NCBI GenBank assembly: GCA_964387775.1
Contig: CAYLZO010000037.1
Location: 1 to 28,785 of the forward strand
From: CAYLZO01 sp964387775
Lineage (GTDB): Bacteria > Chloroflexota > Anaerolineae > JAAYZQ01
Length of the DNA stretch: 28,785 nt
Reading direction: 5' to 3'
Each line of letters starts with the position of its first letter. Positions within the stretch are counted from its first letter, which is position 1. Shown piece by piece: positions 1 through 7,318 of this stretch. Both the position numbers and the translations under genes were made by a program. The notes beneath the pieces were generated by a model. The model saw nothing but the letters and a program-made list of their open reading frames with translations, was not told the origin of the DNA and did no database searches.

Positions 1-161
1 AGTCCGGTAGTTGACCGCGTCGGCGACGTCGTCCGACGCCCCGCCCGGCGCGTGTCGGCGTGGAGCGCGAGGTTGATCAGCACGTCCTGGCGCTTCTCCC
101 GCTCCTCGGGGTTGATGCCGATGATGGTGCGCAGGAGCAGGTCTTTGATTTGGATGATGTC
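1..161 (-). pseudogene. folB: Fragment of dihydroneopterin aldolase gene (FolB), frameshifted, 5' part only
   Basis: Read on the minus strand from 161, the sequence encodes DIIQIKDLLLRTIIGINPEE and onward through KRQDVLINL, which is the N-terminal beta-strand block of FolB (7,8-dihydroneopterin aldolase, folate biosynthesis). The frame then breaks in a run of four C at 39-42. Restoring one base gives a good FolB continuation (ASDDVADAVNYRT), so a single-base deletion, real or a consensus error, sits there. The gene runs off the left edge. No ATG, GTG or TTG lies where FolB normally starts, just before DIIQ; the nearest upstream in-frame option is a TTG at 203, which would add an untypical N-terminus. 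The family identity is clear; whether the gene is intact elsewhere cannot be seen. Confidence 0.7.
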
Positions 162-219
162 TGGGCTTTGACAGAATAATTCAAGTTGCGGGAATAATGC
201 CAATTCTTCCTGAATGCCC

Positions 220-248
220 TTGACAAATCAGAAAAAGGGATGTATAAT
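220..248 (+). promoter_or_regulatory. Consensus sigma70 promoter of the LacI-family gene
   Basis: TTGACA at 220-225 and TATAAT at 243-248 are separated by exactly 17 bases, a perfect match to the housekeeping promoter consensus. The predicted transcription start, near 255, falls inside the operator-like repeats. The start codon of the LacI-family gene is 53 bases downstream of the -10 box. Confidence 0.88.
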
Positions 249-286
249 TAACGCGTGTTAGTAACGCGGGTTAGTAACGCGAGTTA
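249..286 (+). promoter_or_regulatory. Three tandem operator-like dyads TAACGCGNGTTA
   Basis: Three copies of TAAC-GCGN-GTTA lie at 249-260 (N=T), 262-273 (N=G) and 275-286 (N=A), with 13-bp spacing. Each is a 12-bp imperfect palindrome centred on CG, the usual architecture of LacI-family operators. They overlap the predicted transcription start and end a few bases before the Shine-Dalgarno at 290-295. Autorepression by the adjacent regulator is the natural inference. I found no other copy of this motif in the window, including the region before the ABC transporter. Confidence 0.75.
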
Positions 287-300
287 ATTAGGAGGCTGAT

Positions 301-1326
301 TTGGCTCGAAGACAGGCCAGGAGCTACGACGTAGCCAAGCTGGCCGGCGTATCGAGGACAACCGTTTCCTTCGTGCTGAACGACGTACCCGGGGTCAAGA
401 TTACCGAGGAAACTCGCCGGCGGGTTCTGGAAGCGGCTCGCGAACTCAACTACTATCCCACCGCCGCGGCGCGTTCCCTGGCCAGCGGCAAGACCCGGCG
501 CATCGGCCTCATTCTGGGTGAAGGCCAGGACCGCTTGGCGGCCGATGCATTCCTCCCCACCTTTCTCCAAGGTGTCACAGCTTCCGTTCACCAGCACAAC
601 TATCTGCTTGTCCTACAGATGGCCGAAGACGTGCCCAGCCACGAAGCCTACACGCGCTTGATCCGCGAGCAGCAAGTCGATGGCGCGATTCTTTCCGGAC
701 CTCGTGCTGGCGATCCACTGCTCGACCAGTTGGCCGACGAGAGATTTCCCCTGATCTTGCACGGACGGCTGGACGGCTATGATTTTCCTTCTGTAGACGT
801 GGACAACCAAGCTGGCGCTGCCCAAGCCGTGAACCACCTCATCGGCCTTGGACACCAACGTATCGGGTTCATCTCGAATGCGCCGTTGTTTTACGCCGGC
901 GCTCAGGATCGGTTCGCTGGCTACAAGGAGACCTTGTCCGAACATGGCCTTGCCTATGATGCGGAACTAGTGCGTACGGCAGACTTTTTGCCAGAGACTG
1001 GCCGGGGGGCCATGACAGAACTGCTCAACCTGCCAGAACGGCCCACGGCCATCTTTGCCGCCAGTGACGTCGTGGCCATGGGCGCCATGACGGCCATCCG
1101 CGCCGCCGGCCTTACCATCCCTGACGAGGTGGCGGTGGTGGGCTTTGACGACATCTTTTTGGCGAGCCAGGCCTGCCCACCGTTGACGACCGTCCGCGTG
1201 CCCGCCTATGGATTGGGCTGGACTTCCGCAGAGATTCTGATCAGCCTGATTGAAGGTGAGGAGGACGTCGCATCCGTGATTTTGGATACAGAGCTGGTAA
1301 CTCGGGAGTCTTGCGGGGCACCCTAG
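301..1326 (+). CDS. LacI-family transcriptional regulator
   Basis: A 341-aa repressor-type regulator. Residues 9-60 hold the helix-turn-helix and hinge region (YDVAKLAGVSRTTVSFVLN, then NYYPTAAARSLASGKT), and residues 65-341 are a periplasmic-binding-like effector domain ending in the common family tail LVTRESCG. The start is TTG at 301, preceded by AGGAGG at 290-295 with 5-base spacing. The gene lies upstream of a sugar ABC transporter in the same orientation, so a sugar or disaccharide effector is likely, but the ligand cannot be read from sequence. The promoter carries three CG-centred dyads, so it is probably autoregulated. The stop codon TAG lies within the terminal CTAG of the MITE-like element that follows; because the protein tail is typical, the element appears to have inserted exactly at the gene end without damaging it. 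Confidence 0.93.
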   Translation: MARRQARSYDVAKLAGVSRTTVSFVLNDVPGVKITEETRRRVLEAARELNYYPTAAARSLASGKTRRIGLILGEGQDRLAADAFLPTFLQGVTASVHQHNYLLVLQMAEDVPSHEAYTRLIREQQVDGAILSGPRAGDPLLDQLADERFPLILHGRLDGYDFPSVDVDNQAGAAQAVNHLIGLGHQRIGFISNAPLFYAGAQDRFAGYKETLSEHGLAYDAELVRTADFLPETGRGAMTELLNLPERPTAIFAASDVVAMGAMTAIRAAGLTIPDEVAVVGFDDIFLASQACPPLTTVRVPAYGLGWTSAEILISLIEGEEDVASVILDTELVTRESCGAP

Positions 1327-1450
1327 AAGGCTGTCGGGGAGAGTCCTTCTAGTTCGTAGTAGGCGCTTCGCCACAGGCGTGCCTGCGGCAAGCGCCGCAG
1401 AAACGCGCTAAAGCGCGCACTGCAAACGGGGCTCTCCGACAAGCTGCTAG
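1323..1450 (-). mobile_element. MITE-like element, copy 1
   Basis: A 128-bp non-coding element with imperfect terminal inverted repeats. The right end read inward is CTAGCAGCTTGTCGGAGAG and the left end is CTAGAAGGCTGTCGGGGAG. Its reverse complement aligns nearly end to end with 21934-22060 and with the partial copy at 22983-23043, which share the internal segment GTGCGCGCTTYAGCGCGTTT. No transposase is encoded. Both ends carry CTAG, which could be target duplication or part of the repeat. Confidence 0.8.
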
Positions 1451-1688
1451 CGCCCCAGCCGAAACAGTAGCTTTCTCGTGCGGGTTCGAGCACTATGAGT
1501 TTCACGCAGGTATTTTCCGAAACGTGTACAGAGAGGATGGTTCGGCCGGACTCGAAACCAGAAGGGAGGTGATAGCTGCGACGGAGACTGGTCTACAGAG
1601 TAGCAACGCTAGAAATCACGACGAAAGCTGGAAGGGCGCAAATGGCCCCACCAGCGAATCCAAAGAACAAAAGTAGGAGGAGAGTAAA
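1451..1688 (+). other. Leader region before the ABC transporter, no gene seen
   Basis: Together with the MITE-like element this makes a 362-bp gap between the regulator and the binding protein. No convincing small gene, operator matching TAACGCGNGTTA, or well-formed sigma70 promoter was recognised. An AGGAGG at 1675-1680 serves the downstream ATG. The binding-protein gene must be transcribed either from a promoter not recognised here or by read-through from the regulator. Confidence 0.5.
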
Positions 1689-4322
1689 ATGAAACGTTCC
1701 CTGTTTTCAATCGTGGCCTTGCTCGTGATCGTGAGCATGATCCTGACCGCTTGCGGCCCGACCGAAGAGCCAACTTCCCCACCCGCTACCGAGGCCCCCG
1801 AGCCGACCGAAGAGGGCATAGAACCGGTCGGCGACACCTTCCTGGACCGCGCCTACGCGGGCGAGTTCGAGGGCACGTCGGTGCTGGTCATGGGCGCCTT
1901 TGCCGGTGGCGACGAGGAAGCCCGCTTTACGTCCGTCAACGACCGCTTTGCGGAACAGACGGGCATCGAAGTTACCTACGAGGGCACCCGCGACTTTGAG
2001 GTGGTCATCAACACCCGCGTCGAGGGCGGCGATCCGCCCGACGTCGCCCTGCTGCCCCAGCCCGGCCTGAAGGACCGCTTTGCCGAAGCCGGCGAGCTAC
2101 AGCCCCTATGGCCCGAGATCATCGAGCGCATCGAGGGCAACTATGCCCCCGTCTGGCTCGACCTGGGCTCCTACCAGGGCACGCCCTACGGCGTCTTTCA
2201 CCGGGTCAACGCCAAGAGCTTTGTCTGGTATCCGAAGAAAGCCTTCGAGGCCGCCGGGTACGAGATTCCCACCACCTGGGACGATCTGATCGCCCTCAGC
2301 GACCAGATCGTGGCCGACGGCGGCATCCCCTGGTGCGTCGGCATGGAGTCGGGCGCAGCCACCGGCTGGGTCGGCACCGACTGGATGGAGGACGTCATGC
2401 TCCGCACCGCCGGTCCCGACGTCTATGACCAGTGGTGGCAGCACGAGATCCCCTTCACCGACGAGGCCGTCAAGACCGCGGCGGGCTACATCGAGCAGAT
2501 CTGGATGAACCCCGACTATGTCCTGGGCGGCACGACCAGCATCCTGACCGAGCACTTTGCCGAGGGCTCGCTGCCCATGTGGAACGATCCGCCCGGCTGC
2601 TACCTCTTCCGCCAGGGCAACTTTGTCACCAACTTCTGGCCGGAGGAGATCCAGGCCAACCTGGACGAAGAAGTCGGCGTGTTCGGCTTCCCCGAGATCG
2701 ACGCCGAGTACGGCATCCCCATCCTGGGCGGTGGCGACCAGGTCGTCATGTTCAAGGACCGCCCCGAGGTCCGCGCCTACATGGAGTACCTGACCACGGG
2801 CGAATCGGCTGAGCTGTGGGCCAAGGCCGGCGGCGCCCTCTTCCCCCACCAGGACCAGGACCTGGACTGGTACCAGACTGAGATCGAGCAGAAGCTGGCC
2901 GACCTGCTGTTGAACGCCAAGGTCTTTCGCTTCGACGCCTCGGACCTGATGCCGGCCGAAGTCGGCGCCGGCTCCTTCTGGACCGGCATGGTCGACTGGG
3001 TCAGCGGCACCGACCTGGACACCGTCCTGCAGGAAATCGAGGCCAGTTGGCCTGAAGGCGGCACGGTTGACGTAGAAGAAGAACCGGAGGAAGTGGAATT
3101 GACCGCCGAAGCCCTCGGCCTGCCCGAAATGCCGGGCACGTCGGTGCTGGTCATGGGCGCCTTTGCCGGTGGTGACGAGGAAGCCCGCTACACGTCCGTC
3201 AACGATCGCTTCACCGAGATCACGGGCATCGAAGTTACCTACGAGGGCACCCGCGACTTTGAGGTGGTCATCAACACCCGCGTCGAGGGCGGCGATCCGC
3301 CCGACGTCGCCCTGCTGCCCCAGCCCGGCCTGAAGGACCGCTTTGCCGAAGCCGGCGAGCTACAGCCCCTATGGCCCGAGATCATCGAGCGCATCGAGGG
3401 CAACTATGCCCCCGTCTGGCTCGACCTGGGCTCCTACCAGGGCACGCCCTACGGCGTCTTTCACCGGGTCAACGCCAAGAGCTTTGTCTGGTATCCGAAG
3501 AAAGCCTTCGAGGCCGCCGGGTACGAGATTCCCACCACCTGGGACGATCTGATCGCCCTCAGCGACCAGATCGTGGCCGACGGCGGCATCCCCTGGTGCG
3601 TCGGCATGGAGTCGGGCGCAGCCACCGGCTGGGTCGGCACCGACTGGATGGAGGACGTCATGCTCCGCACCGCCGGTCCCGACGTCTATGACCAGTGGTG
3701 GCAGCACGAGATCCCCTTCACCGACGAGGCCGTCAAGACCGCGGCGGGCTACATCGAGCAGATCTGGATGAACCCCGACTATGTCCTGGGCGGCACGACC
3801 AGCATCCTGACCGAGCACTTTGCCGAGGGCTCGCTGCCCATGTGGAACGATCCGCCCGGCTGCTACCTCTTCCGCCAGGGCAACTTTGTCACCAACTTCT
3901 GGCCGGAGGAGATCCAGAACAACCTGGACGAAGAAGTCGGCGTGTTCGGCTTCCCCGAGATCGACCCCGAGTACGGCATCCCCATCCTGGGTGGCGGCGA
4001 CCAGATCGTCATGTTCGAGGACCGCCCCGAGGTCCGCGCCTACATGGAGTACCTGACCATGGGCGTCTCGGGCGAGCTGTGGGCCAAGGCCGGCGGCGCC
4101 CTCTTCCCCCACCAGGACCAGAACCTCGACTGGTACCAGACCGAGATCGAGCAGAAGCTGGCCGACCTGCTGTTGAACGCCAAGGTCTTTCGCTTCGACG
4201 CCTCGGACTTGATGCCGGCCGAAGTCGGCGCCGGCTCCTTCTGGAAGGGCATGGTGGACTGGGTCAGCGGCGTGGAACTGGACACCGTCTTGACCGAGAT
4301 CGACGAGAGCTGGCCTGAGTAG
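1689..4322 (+). CDS. Tandem double-domain sugar ABC transporter substrate-binding lipoprotein
   Basis: An 877-aa extracytoplasmic binding protein of the CUT1 (AglE-like) family, about twice the usual length. Residues 1-22 form a lipoprotein signal with lipobox LTAC (Cys22), followed by a Pro/Glu/Thr-rich tether to about residue 55. Two full binding domains follow: residues 62-456 and 483-877, offset by exactly 421 residues, joined by an acidic linker (EEEPEEVE). The two domains differ at only 17 of 395 positions, all near the ends of the repeat. There is a single signal peptide and no internal start, so one membrane-anchored two-headed protein is expected. RBS AGGAGG lies at 1675-1680. It is followed by a hairpin and then two permease genes; no ATP-binding subunit is nearby, so a shared MsmX/UgpC-type ATPase elsewhere is likely. 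The substrate is probably an alpha-glucoside, from family and context only. Confidence 0.92.
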   Translation: MKRSLFSIVALLVIVSMILTACGPTEEPTSPPATEAPEPTEEGIEPVGDTFLDRAYAGEFEGTSVLVMGAFAGGDEEARFTSVNDRFAEQTGIEVTYEGTRDFEVVINTRVEGGDPPDVALLPQPGLKDRFAEAGELQPLWPEIIERIEGNYAPVWLDLGSYQGTPYGVFHRVNAKSFVWYPKKAFEAAGYEIPTTWDDLIALSDQIVADGGIPWCVGMESGAATGWVGTDWMEDVMLRTAGPDVYDQWWQHEIPFTDEAVKTAAGYIEQIWMNPDYVLGGTTSILTEHFAEGSLPMWNDPPGCYLFRQGNFVTNFWPEEIQANLDEEVGVFGFPEIDAEYGIPILGGGDQVVMFKDRPEVRAYMEYLTTGESAELWAKAGGALFPHQDQDLDWYQTEIEQKLADLLLNAKVFRFDASDLMPAEVGAGSFWTGMVDWVSGTDLDTVLQEIEASWPEGGTVDVEEEPEEVELTAEALGLPEMPGTSVLVMGAFAGGDEEARYTSVNDRFTEITGIEVTYEGTRDFEVVINTRVEGGDPPDVALLPQPGLKDRFAEAGELQPLWPEIIERIEGNYAPVWLDLGSYQGTPYGVFHRVNAKSFVWYPKKAFEAAGYEIPTTWDDLIALSDQIVADGGIPWCVGMESGAATGWVGTDWMEDVMLRTAGPDVYDQWWQHEIPFTDEAVKTAAGYIEQIWMNPDYVLGGTTSILTEHFAEGSLPMWNDPPGCYLFRQGNFVTNFWPEEIQNNLDEEVGVFGFPEIDPEYGIPILGGGDQIVMFEDRPEVRAYMEYLTMGVSGELWAKAGGALFPHQDQNLDWYQTEIEQKLADLLLNAKVFRFDASDLMPAEVGAGSFWKGMVDWVSGVELDTVLTEIDESWPE
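1872..3056 (+). repeat. Direct repeat unit 1 inside the binding-protein gene
   Basis: This is the first copy of a 1185-bp in-frame direct repeat with a period of 1263 bp. The part from 1959 to 2654 matches 3222-3917 base for base over 696 bp by direct reading; differences occur only upstream and downstream of that core. Confidence 0.93.
3135..4319 (+). repeat. Direct repeat unit 2 inside the binding-protein gene
   Basis: Second copy of the 1185-bp repeat. The divergent flanks (3135-3221 and 3918-4319) carry all of the amino-acid replacements relative to copy 1, while the 696-bp core is identical. That distribution suggests recent gene conversion or unequal crossing-over confined to the core. 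Confidence 0.93.
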
Positions 4323-4363
4323 CCAATCGGTCACAGAGCGGACGTATCGCTCTGGACTCACGA

Positions 4364-4399
4364 GGAAGCAGGGCAGTGACCCGCTGCCCTGCTTCCTTT
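4364..4399 (+). terminator. Strong intercistronic hairpin between binding protein and permease
   Basis: A perfect 13-bp stem (GGAAGCAGGGCAG at 4364-4376 with its complement at 4384-4396) closes a 7-base loop and is followed by TTT. It sits 41 bases after the binding-protein stop codon. Such elements commonly act as partial terminators or mRNA 3' stabilisers that keep binding protein in excess over permeases; that role is inferred. Confidence 0.7.
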
Positions 4400-4450
4400 A
4401 CCACGTCCATACGGCACTCAAACCGTGCCGCCATCCAAGGAGGAAGAAAC

Positions 4451-5743
4451 GTGAATGACAAAAAAATGGCCCGGACGATCACCGACGATCGGGTGATTGG
4501 CGGCGTTTGTCACGGGTTGGCTCGCTACTACAAACTGGACCCCGGCCGAGTTCGCTGGGCGTTCCTGCTCCTTTCCCTCTTTTTCGGGTTTGGCATCATC
4601 GCCTACATCAGCCTCTGGCTGGTCATCCCGGAAGAGAAGCGACCGGAGCGAGAATGGGAGCAGCGCCCCACCGGGCTCGTACCCTGGATCATCCGCATCG
4701 CCCTGGCCCTGGTCGTGCCCGTCATCTTTTTCATCGTGATGCGGGCCGGGTTCCTCTGGCTGCGCGAGGGGGAGGCCCACCAGGTCCTCATCGCCGTCGT
4801 GGCCATCATCTGGGGCGTGGGCGGCTTTGCCCTGCTCTACGTCATTGCCAACGCCCTCGTCGAGCAACTGCCCCCGGCCTGGACGACCGCCCTCCTGCCC
4901 TTCGTCTTTGTCGGGCCGGCCCTGGCCATCCTGGGCTGGTACCTGCTCATGCCCGTGTTCCGCAGCGGCATCTCTAGCTTTATGGACAAATCGGGCGAGA
5001 GTTTCGTCGGGTTCGAGAACTATAGCTACGTCTTTACCGACCGGGTCATGCTCGAATCCTTCCGCAACAACATCCTGTGGCTCGTATTGGGCACGTTCTT
5101 GACCGTCGCCTTTGGCCTCATCATCGCCGTCCTGGCCGACCGCACCCACCCCATCTTTGAGGTATCCGTCAAGTCCCTCATCTTTTTGCCGCTGGCCATC
5201 TCGTTCATCGGCGCCGGCGTGATCTGGAAGTTCATGTACGCCTTCAAGCCGCCGGGCCAGCCGCAGATCGGCGTGCTCAACGCGTTCGTGACCGCACTTG
5301 GGGGGGAGCCTATCGGCTGGCTTACGAAAGCGCCAATGAACACGATCCTCATGATCGTCGTGCTCATCTGGATGCAGGCCGGGTTCGCCATGGTCATCCT
5401 CTCTGCCGCGCTGAAAGGCGTGCCGTCCGAGCTCCTGGAAGCCGGCCGCATCGACGGCGCAACCGAGGTCCAGGTCTTTTTCCAGATCATGATCCCCTAC
5501 ATCCAGGGCACCATCATCACCATCTCGACCTCGATCCTGCTCCTCACCCTCAAGATATTCGACATCGTCTGGGCCATGACGGGCGGGCAGTTCAGTACCA
5601 ACGTGATCGGCACCGTCTTTTGGAGGCAAATGTTCACCTACGACCACGATGGGCGGGCTTCGGCCATCGCCATGGTCCTGCTTATCCTGGTTCTGCCCGT
5701 CATGTGGTATAACCTGAAGCAATTCCAACAGGAGGCGTTCTAA
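4451..5743 (+). CDS. PspC-domain / MalF-type sugar ABC permease fusion
   Basis: A 430-aa inner-membrane permease of the binding-protein-dependent (AglF/MalF-like) family with an unexpected N-terminal domain. Residues 6-62 match PspC (phage shock protein C): DRVIGGVCHGLARYYKLDP, a membrane helix, then YISLWLVIPEE. Further helices lie at about 78-100, 112-134 and 146-170, and the permease core follows. The EAA loop that contacts the ATPase is at 330-349 (EAGRIDGATEVQVFFQIMIP). The start is GTG 4451, with AAGGAGGAAG just upstream; an ATG at 4376 lies inside the hairpin and has no RBS. The stop overlaps the next start as TAATG, implying translational coupling to the MalG-type partner. PspC domains normally sit in membrane-stress regulators; why one is fused here is unknown. 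Confidence 0.9.
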   Translation: MNDKKMARTITDDRVIGGVCHGLARYYKLDPGRVRWAFLLLSLFFGFGIIAYISLWLVIPEEKRPEREWEQRPTGLVPWIIRIALALVVPVIFFIVMRAGFLWLREGEAHQVLIAVVAIIWGVGGFALLYVIANALVEQLPPAWTTALLPFVFVGPALAILGWYLLMPVFRSGISSFMDKSGESFVGFENYSYVFTDRVMLESFRNNILWLVLGTFLTVAFGLIIAVLADRTHPIFEVSVKSLIFLPLAISFIGAGVIWKFMYAFKPPGQPQIGVLNAFVTALGGEPIGWLTKAPMNTILMIVVLIWMQAGFAMVILSAALKGVPSELLEAGRIDGATEVQVFFQIMIPYIQGTIITISTSILLLTLKIFDIVWAMTGGQFSTNVIGTVFWRQMFTYDHDGRASAIAMVLLILVLPVMWYNLKQFQQEAF

Positions 5744-6645
5744 TGGGTAGCGCAAAAAGACAACGACTGATCAGCAACATCCTGGTGTACGGGGTCCTGA
5801 TCATCCTCTGTATCATCTGGACGATCCCGACCCTGGGCACGCTCATCACCTCGTTTCGCCCGGCAGACGACGCCAAGTCCACGGGCTGGTGGACCGTCAT
5901 CCAGAACCCCGACTTTACCCTGAACGCCTACAAGGAAGTCTTGGGCGGCAAGGAGACGACCATCGTCAACACCGAGGGTGAACGGGTGACAGTCAAGGGC
6001 GCGGACATGACCCAGGCCTTTCTCAACAGCGTCACGGTGACCATCCCGGCCGTGATCATCCCCCTCCTGGTGGCAGCCTTTGCCGCCTATGGCTTTGCCT
6101 GGATGAAGTTCCCGGGCCGCAAGTTCTTTTTTACCATCGTGGTCGCCCTGCTGGTGGTCCCCTTGCAGATCGCCCTGGTGCCCATCTTTCGCGACTACCG
6201 GGCCCTGGACCTGAACGGCACCTGGCTGGCCATCTGGCTGGCCCACACCGGCTTTGGCCTGCCGCTCTCCATCTACCTGCTCTTCAACTACGTCAACACC
6301 CTGCCCCGCGACATCCTGGAGTCGGCCTTTATCGATGGCGCCTCCCAATTCACCATCTTTACCCGCCTGATCCTGCCCCTGTCGATCCCGGCCCTGGCCT
6401 CGCTGACCATCTTTCAGTTCGTGTGGGTCTGGAACGACTACCTGGTGGCCCTGACCTTCCTGGGCAGCACCAAGGAGGTGGCGGTCCTGACCCAGTACCT
6501 GCAGAGCCTGCTCGGCGAGCGGGGTTCTGACTGGCACCTGCTGACGGCCGGCGCCTTTATCACCATGCTCCTGCCCCTCGTCGTCTTTTTCTCGCTGCAG
6601 CGCTTCTTTGTGCGGGGCATGTTGGCCGGCTCGGTGAAAGGCTAA
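5743..6645 (+). CDS. MalG-type sugar ABC permease (AglG-like)
   Basis: A 300-aa second permease subunit of the CUT1 transporter. A membrane helix at 12-35 leads to the conserved TSFRP segment, and five more hydrophobic helices follow. The EAA loop is at 193-212 (ESAFIDGASQFTIFTRLILP). A periplasmic insert of about 45 residues lies between helices 1 and 2, as in AglG proteins. The start ATG overlaps the upstream stop by one base, and AGGAGG at 5730-5735 provides the RBS. It should pair with the PspC-permease to form the transmembrane channel. The length is normal for the family. The ATP-binding subunit is missing from the locus. Confidence 0.92.
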   Translation: MGSAKRQRLISNILVYGVLIILCIIWTIPTLGTLITSFRPADDAKSTGWWTVIQNPDFTLNAYKEVLGGKETTIVNTEGERVTVKGADMTQAFLNSVTVTIPAVIIPLLVAAFAAYGFAWMKFPGRKFFFTIVVALLVVPLQIALVPIFRDYRALDLNGTWLAIWLAHTGFGLPLSIYLLFNYVNTLPRDILESAFIDGASQFTIFTRLILPLSIPALASLTIFQFVWVWNDYLVALTFLGSTKEVAVLTQYLQSLLGERGSDWHLLTAGAFITMLLPLVVFFSLQRFFVRGMLAGSVKG

Positions 6646-6705
6646 GCCCATCAACTCGACAAATACCGAACAGGGAGAAGACTGGAGCGAGTACCCAAAG
6701 TCCGA

Positions 6706-6740
6706 GCAACAGGGCGGCTGCCGAGTGGCCGCCCTGTTGC
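6706..6740 (+). terminator. Hairpin after the ABC permease genes
   Basis: A perfect 13-bp stem (GCAACAGGGCGGC at 6706-6718, complement at 6728-6740) closes a 9-base loop. No T-tract follows, so it could be a weak or factor-assisted terminator or an mRNA end stabiliser. It divides the ABC operon from the next gene, 25 bases on. Confidence 0.6.
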
Positions 6741-6764
6741 CTGGCCCTCGGCCGGGGATTGTGA

Positions 6765-7304
6765 ATGACCCTTAGACAAAAAGAGCCCGAGCATGCACAA
6801 GCGCCCTCATTCGACTGGGTCTTTTGGCTCAAGTGGGTCCTGGTCAGCAGCCTGGGCTGGCTCCTGGGCATCCTCCTGCCCCAGGAAGGCACTGTCGCCA
6901 TCGGCTTGGCGATGGGACTCTTGCAGTGGATCGTGCTGCGGAACCTGATCCCGCAGGCCGGCTGGTGGATTGCAGCCAGCGGCCTGGGCTGGGCCCTCGG
7001 CTTTTTGGTAACAGAATACCTGCTGCCGGCCGAGATCGTCGTGCTCCAGGGTGCCTTCCTGGGCCTATTCATGGGCCTGTTGCAGTGGCTCGTCCTGAGG
7101 CAAAAAGTGCGATTAGCCGCGTGGTGGATCCTGGTGAGCGCCCTCGGTTGGGCCATCGGTCCCATCTTGGGGCTGCCCCTGGTCGGCGCGGTGGTCGGCG
7201 CCACGACGGGGCTCACCCTCGAACTGCTCACGCGCCCCCTGCGCCACGAGCCCCCACCGGAGCCTGAACCCGAGCCTGCACCCTGGCGCAACACCAACAC
7301 GTGA
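6765..7304 (+). CDS. Small multi-pass membrane protein with internal repeats, function unknown
   Basis: A 179-aa protein with about six hydrophobic segments and a charged, Pro/Glu-rich C-terminal tail (residues 160-179). It contains two clear repeats of a Trp/Gly motif: GLAMGLLQWIVLRNLIPQA then WWIAASGLGWALG, and GLFMGLLQWLVLRQKVRLA then WWILVSALGWAIG. A weaker version starts near residue 22. I recognise the repeat style from uncharacterised bacterial membrane proteins but cannot assign a function. The ATG at 6765 was chosen; a GTG four bases earlier is in another frame. It is separated from the transporter by a hairpin and ends at the next gene, which suggests co-transcription with the oxidoreductase. 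Confidence 0.75.
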   Translation: MTLRQKEPEHAQAPSFDWVFWLKWVLVSSLGWLLGILLPQEGTVAIGLAMGLLQWIVLRNLIPQAGWWIAASGLGWALGFLVTEYLLPAEIVVLQGAFLGLFMGLLQWLVLRQKVRLAAWWILVSALGWAIGPILGLPLVGAVVGATTGLTLELLTRPLRHEPPPEPEPEPAPWRNTNT

Positions 7305-7318
7305 AACGGAGAACCGGA

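Noticed and set aside
1478..1496. GGGTTCGAG with GTGC/GCAC flanks, resembling a tRNA T-arm
   Set aside because: No acceptor stem, anticodon arm or CCA-proximal sequence could be assembled around it, so it is not a tRNA gene or a convincing attachment site.
3369..4361. Long minus-strand frames opposite the binding protein and the permeases
   Set aside because: Low-complexity, Asp/Gly/Leu-rich antisense translations without motifs or RBS; the plus-strand proteins are clearly genuine.
4376..4450. Upstream ATG extending the PspC-permease by 25 residues
   Set aside because: It lies within the intercistronic hairpin, lacks an RBS, and the added residues do not match PspC; GTG 4451 has a good Shine-Dalgarno.
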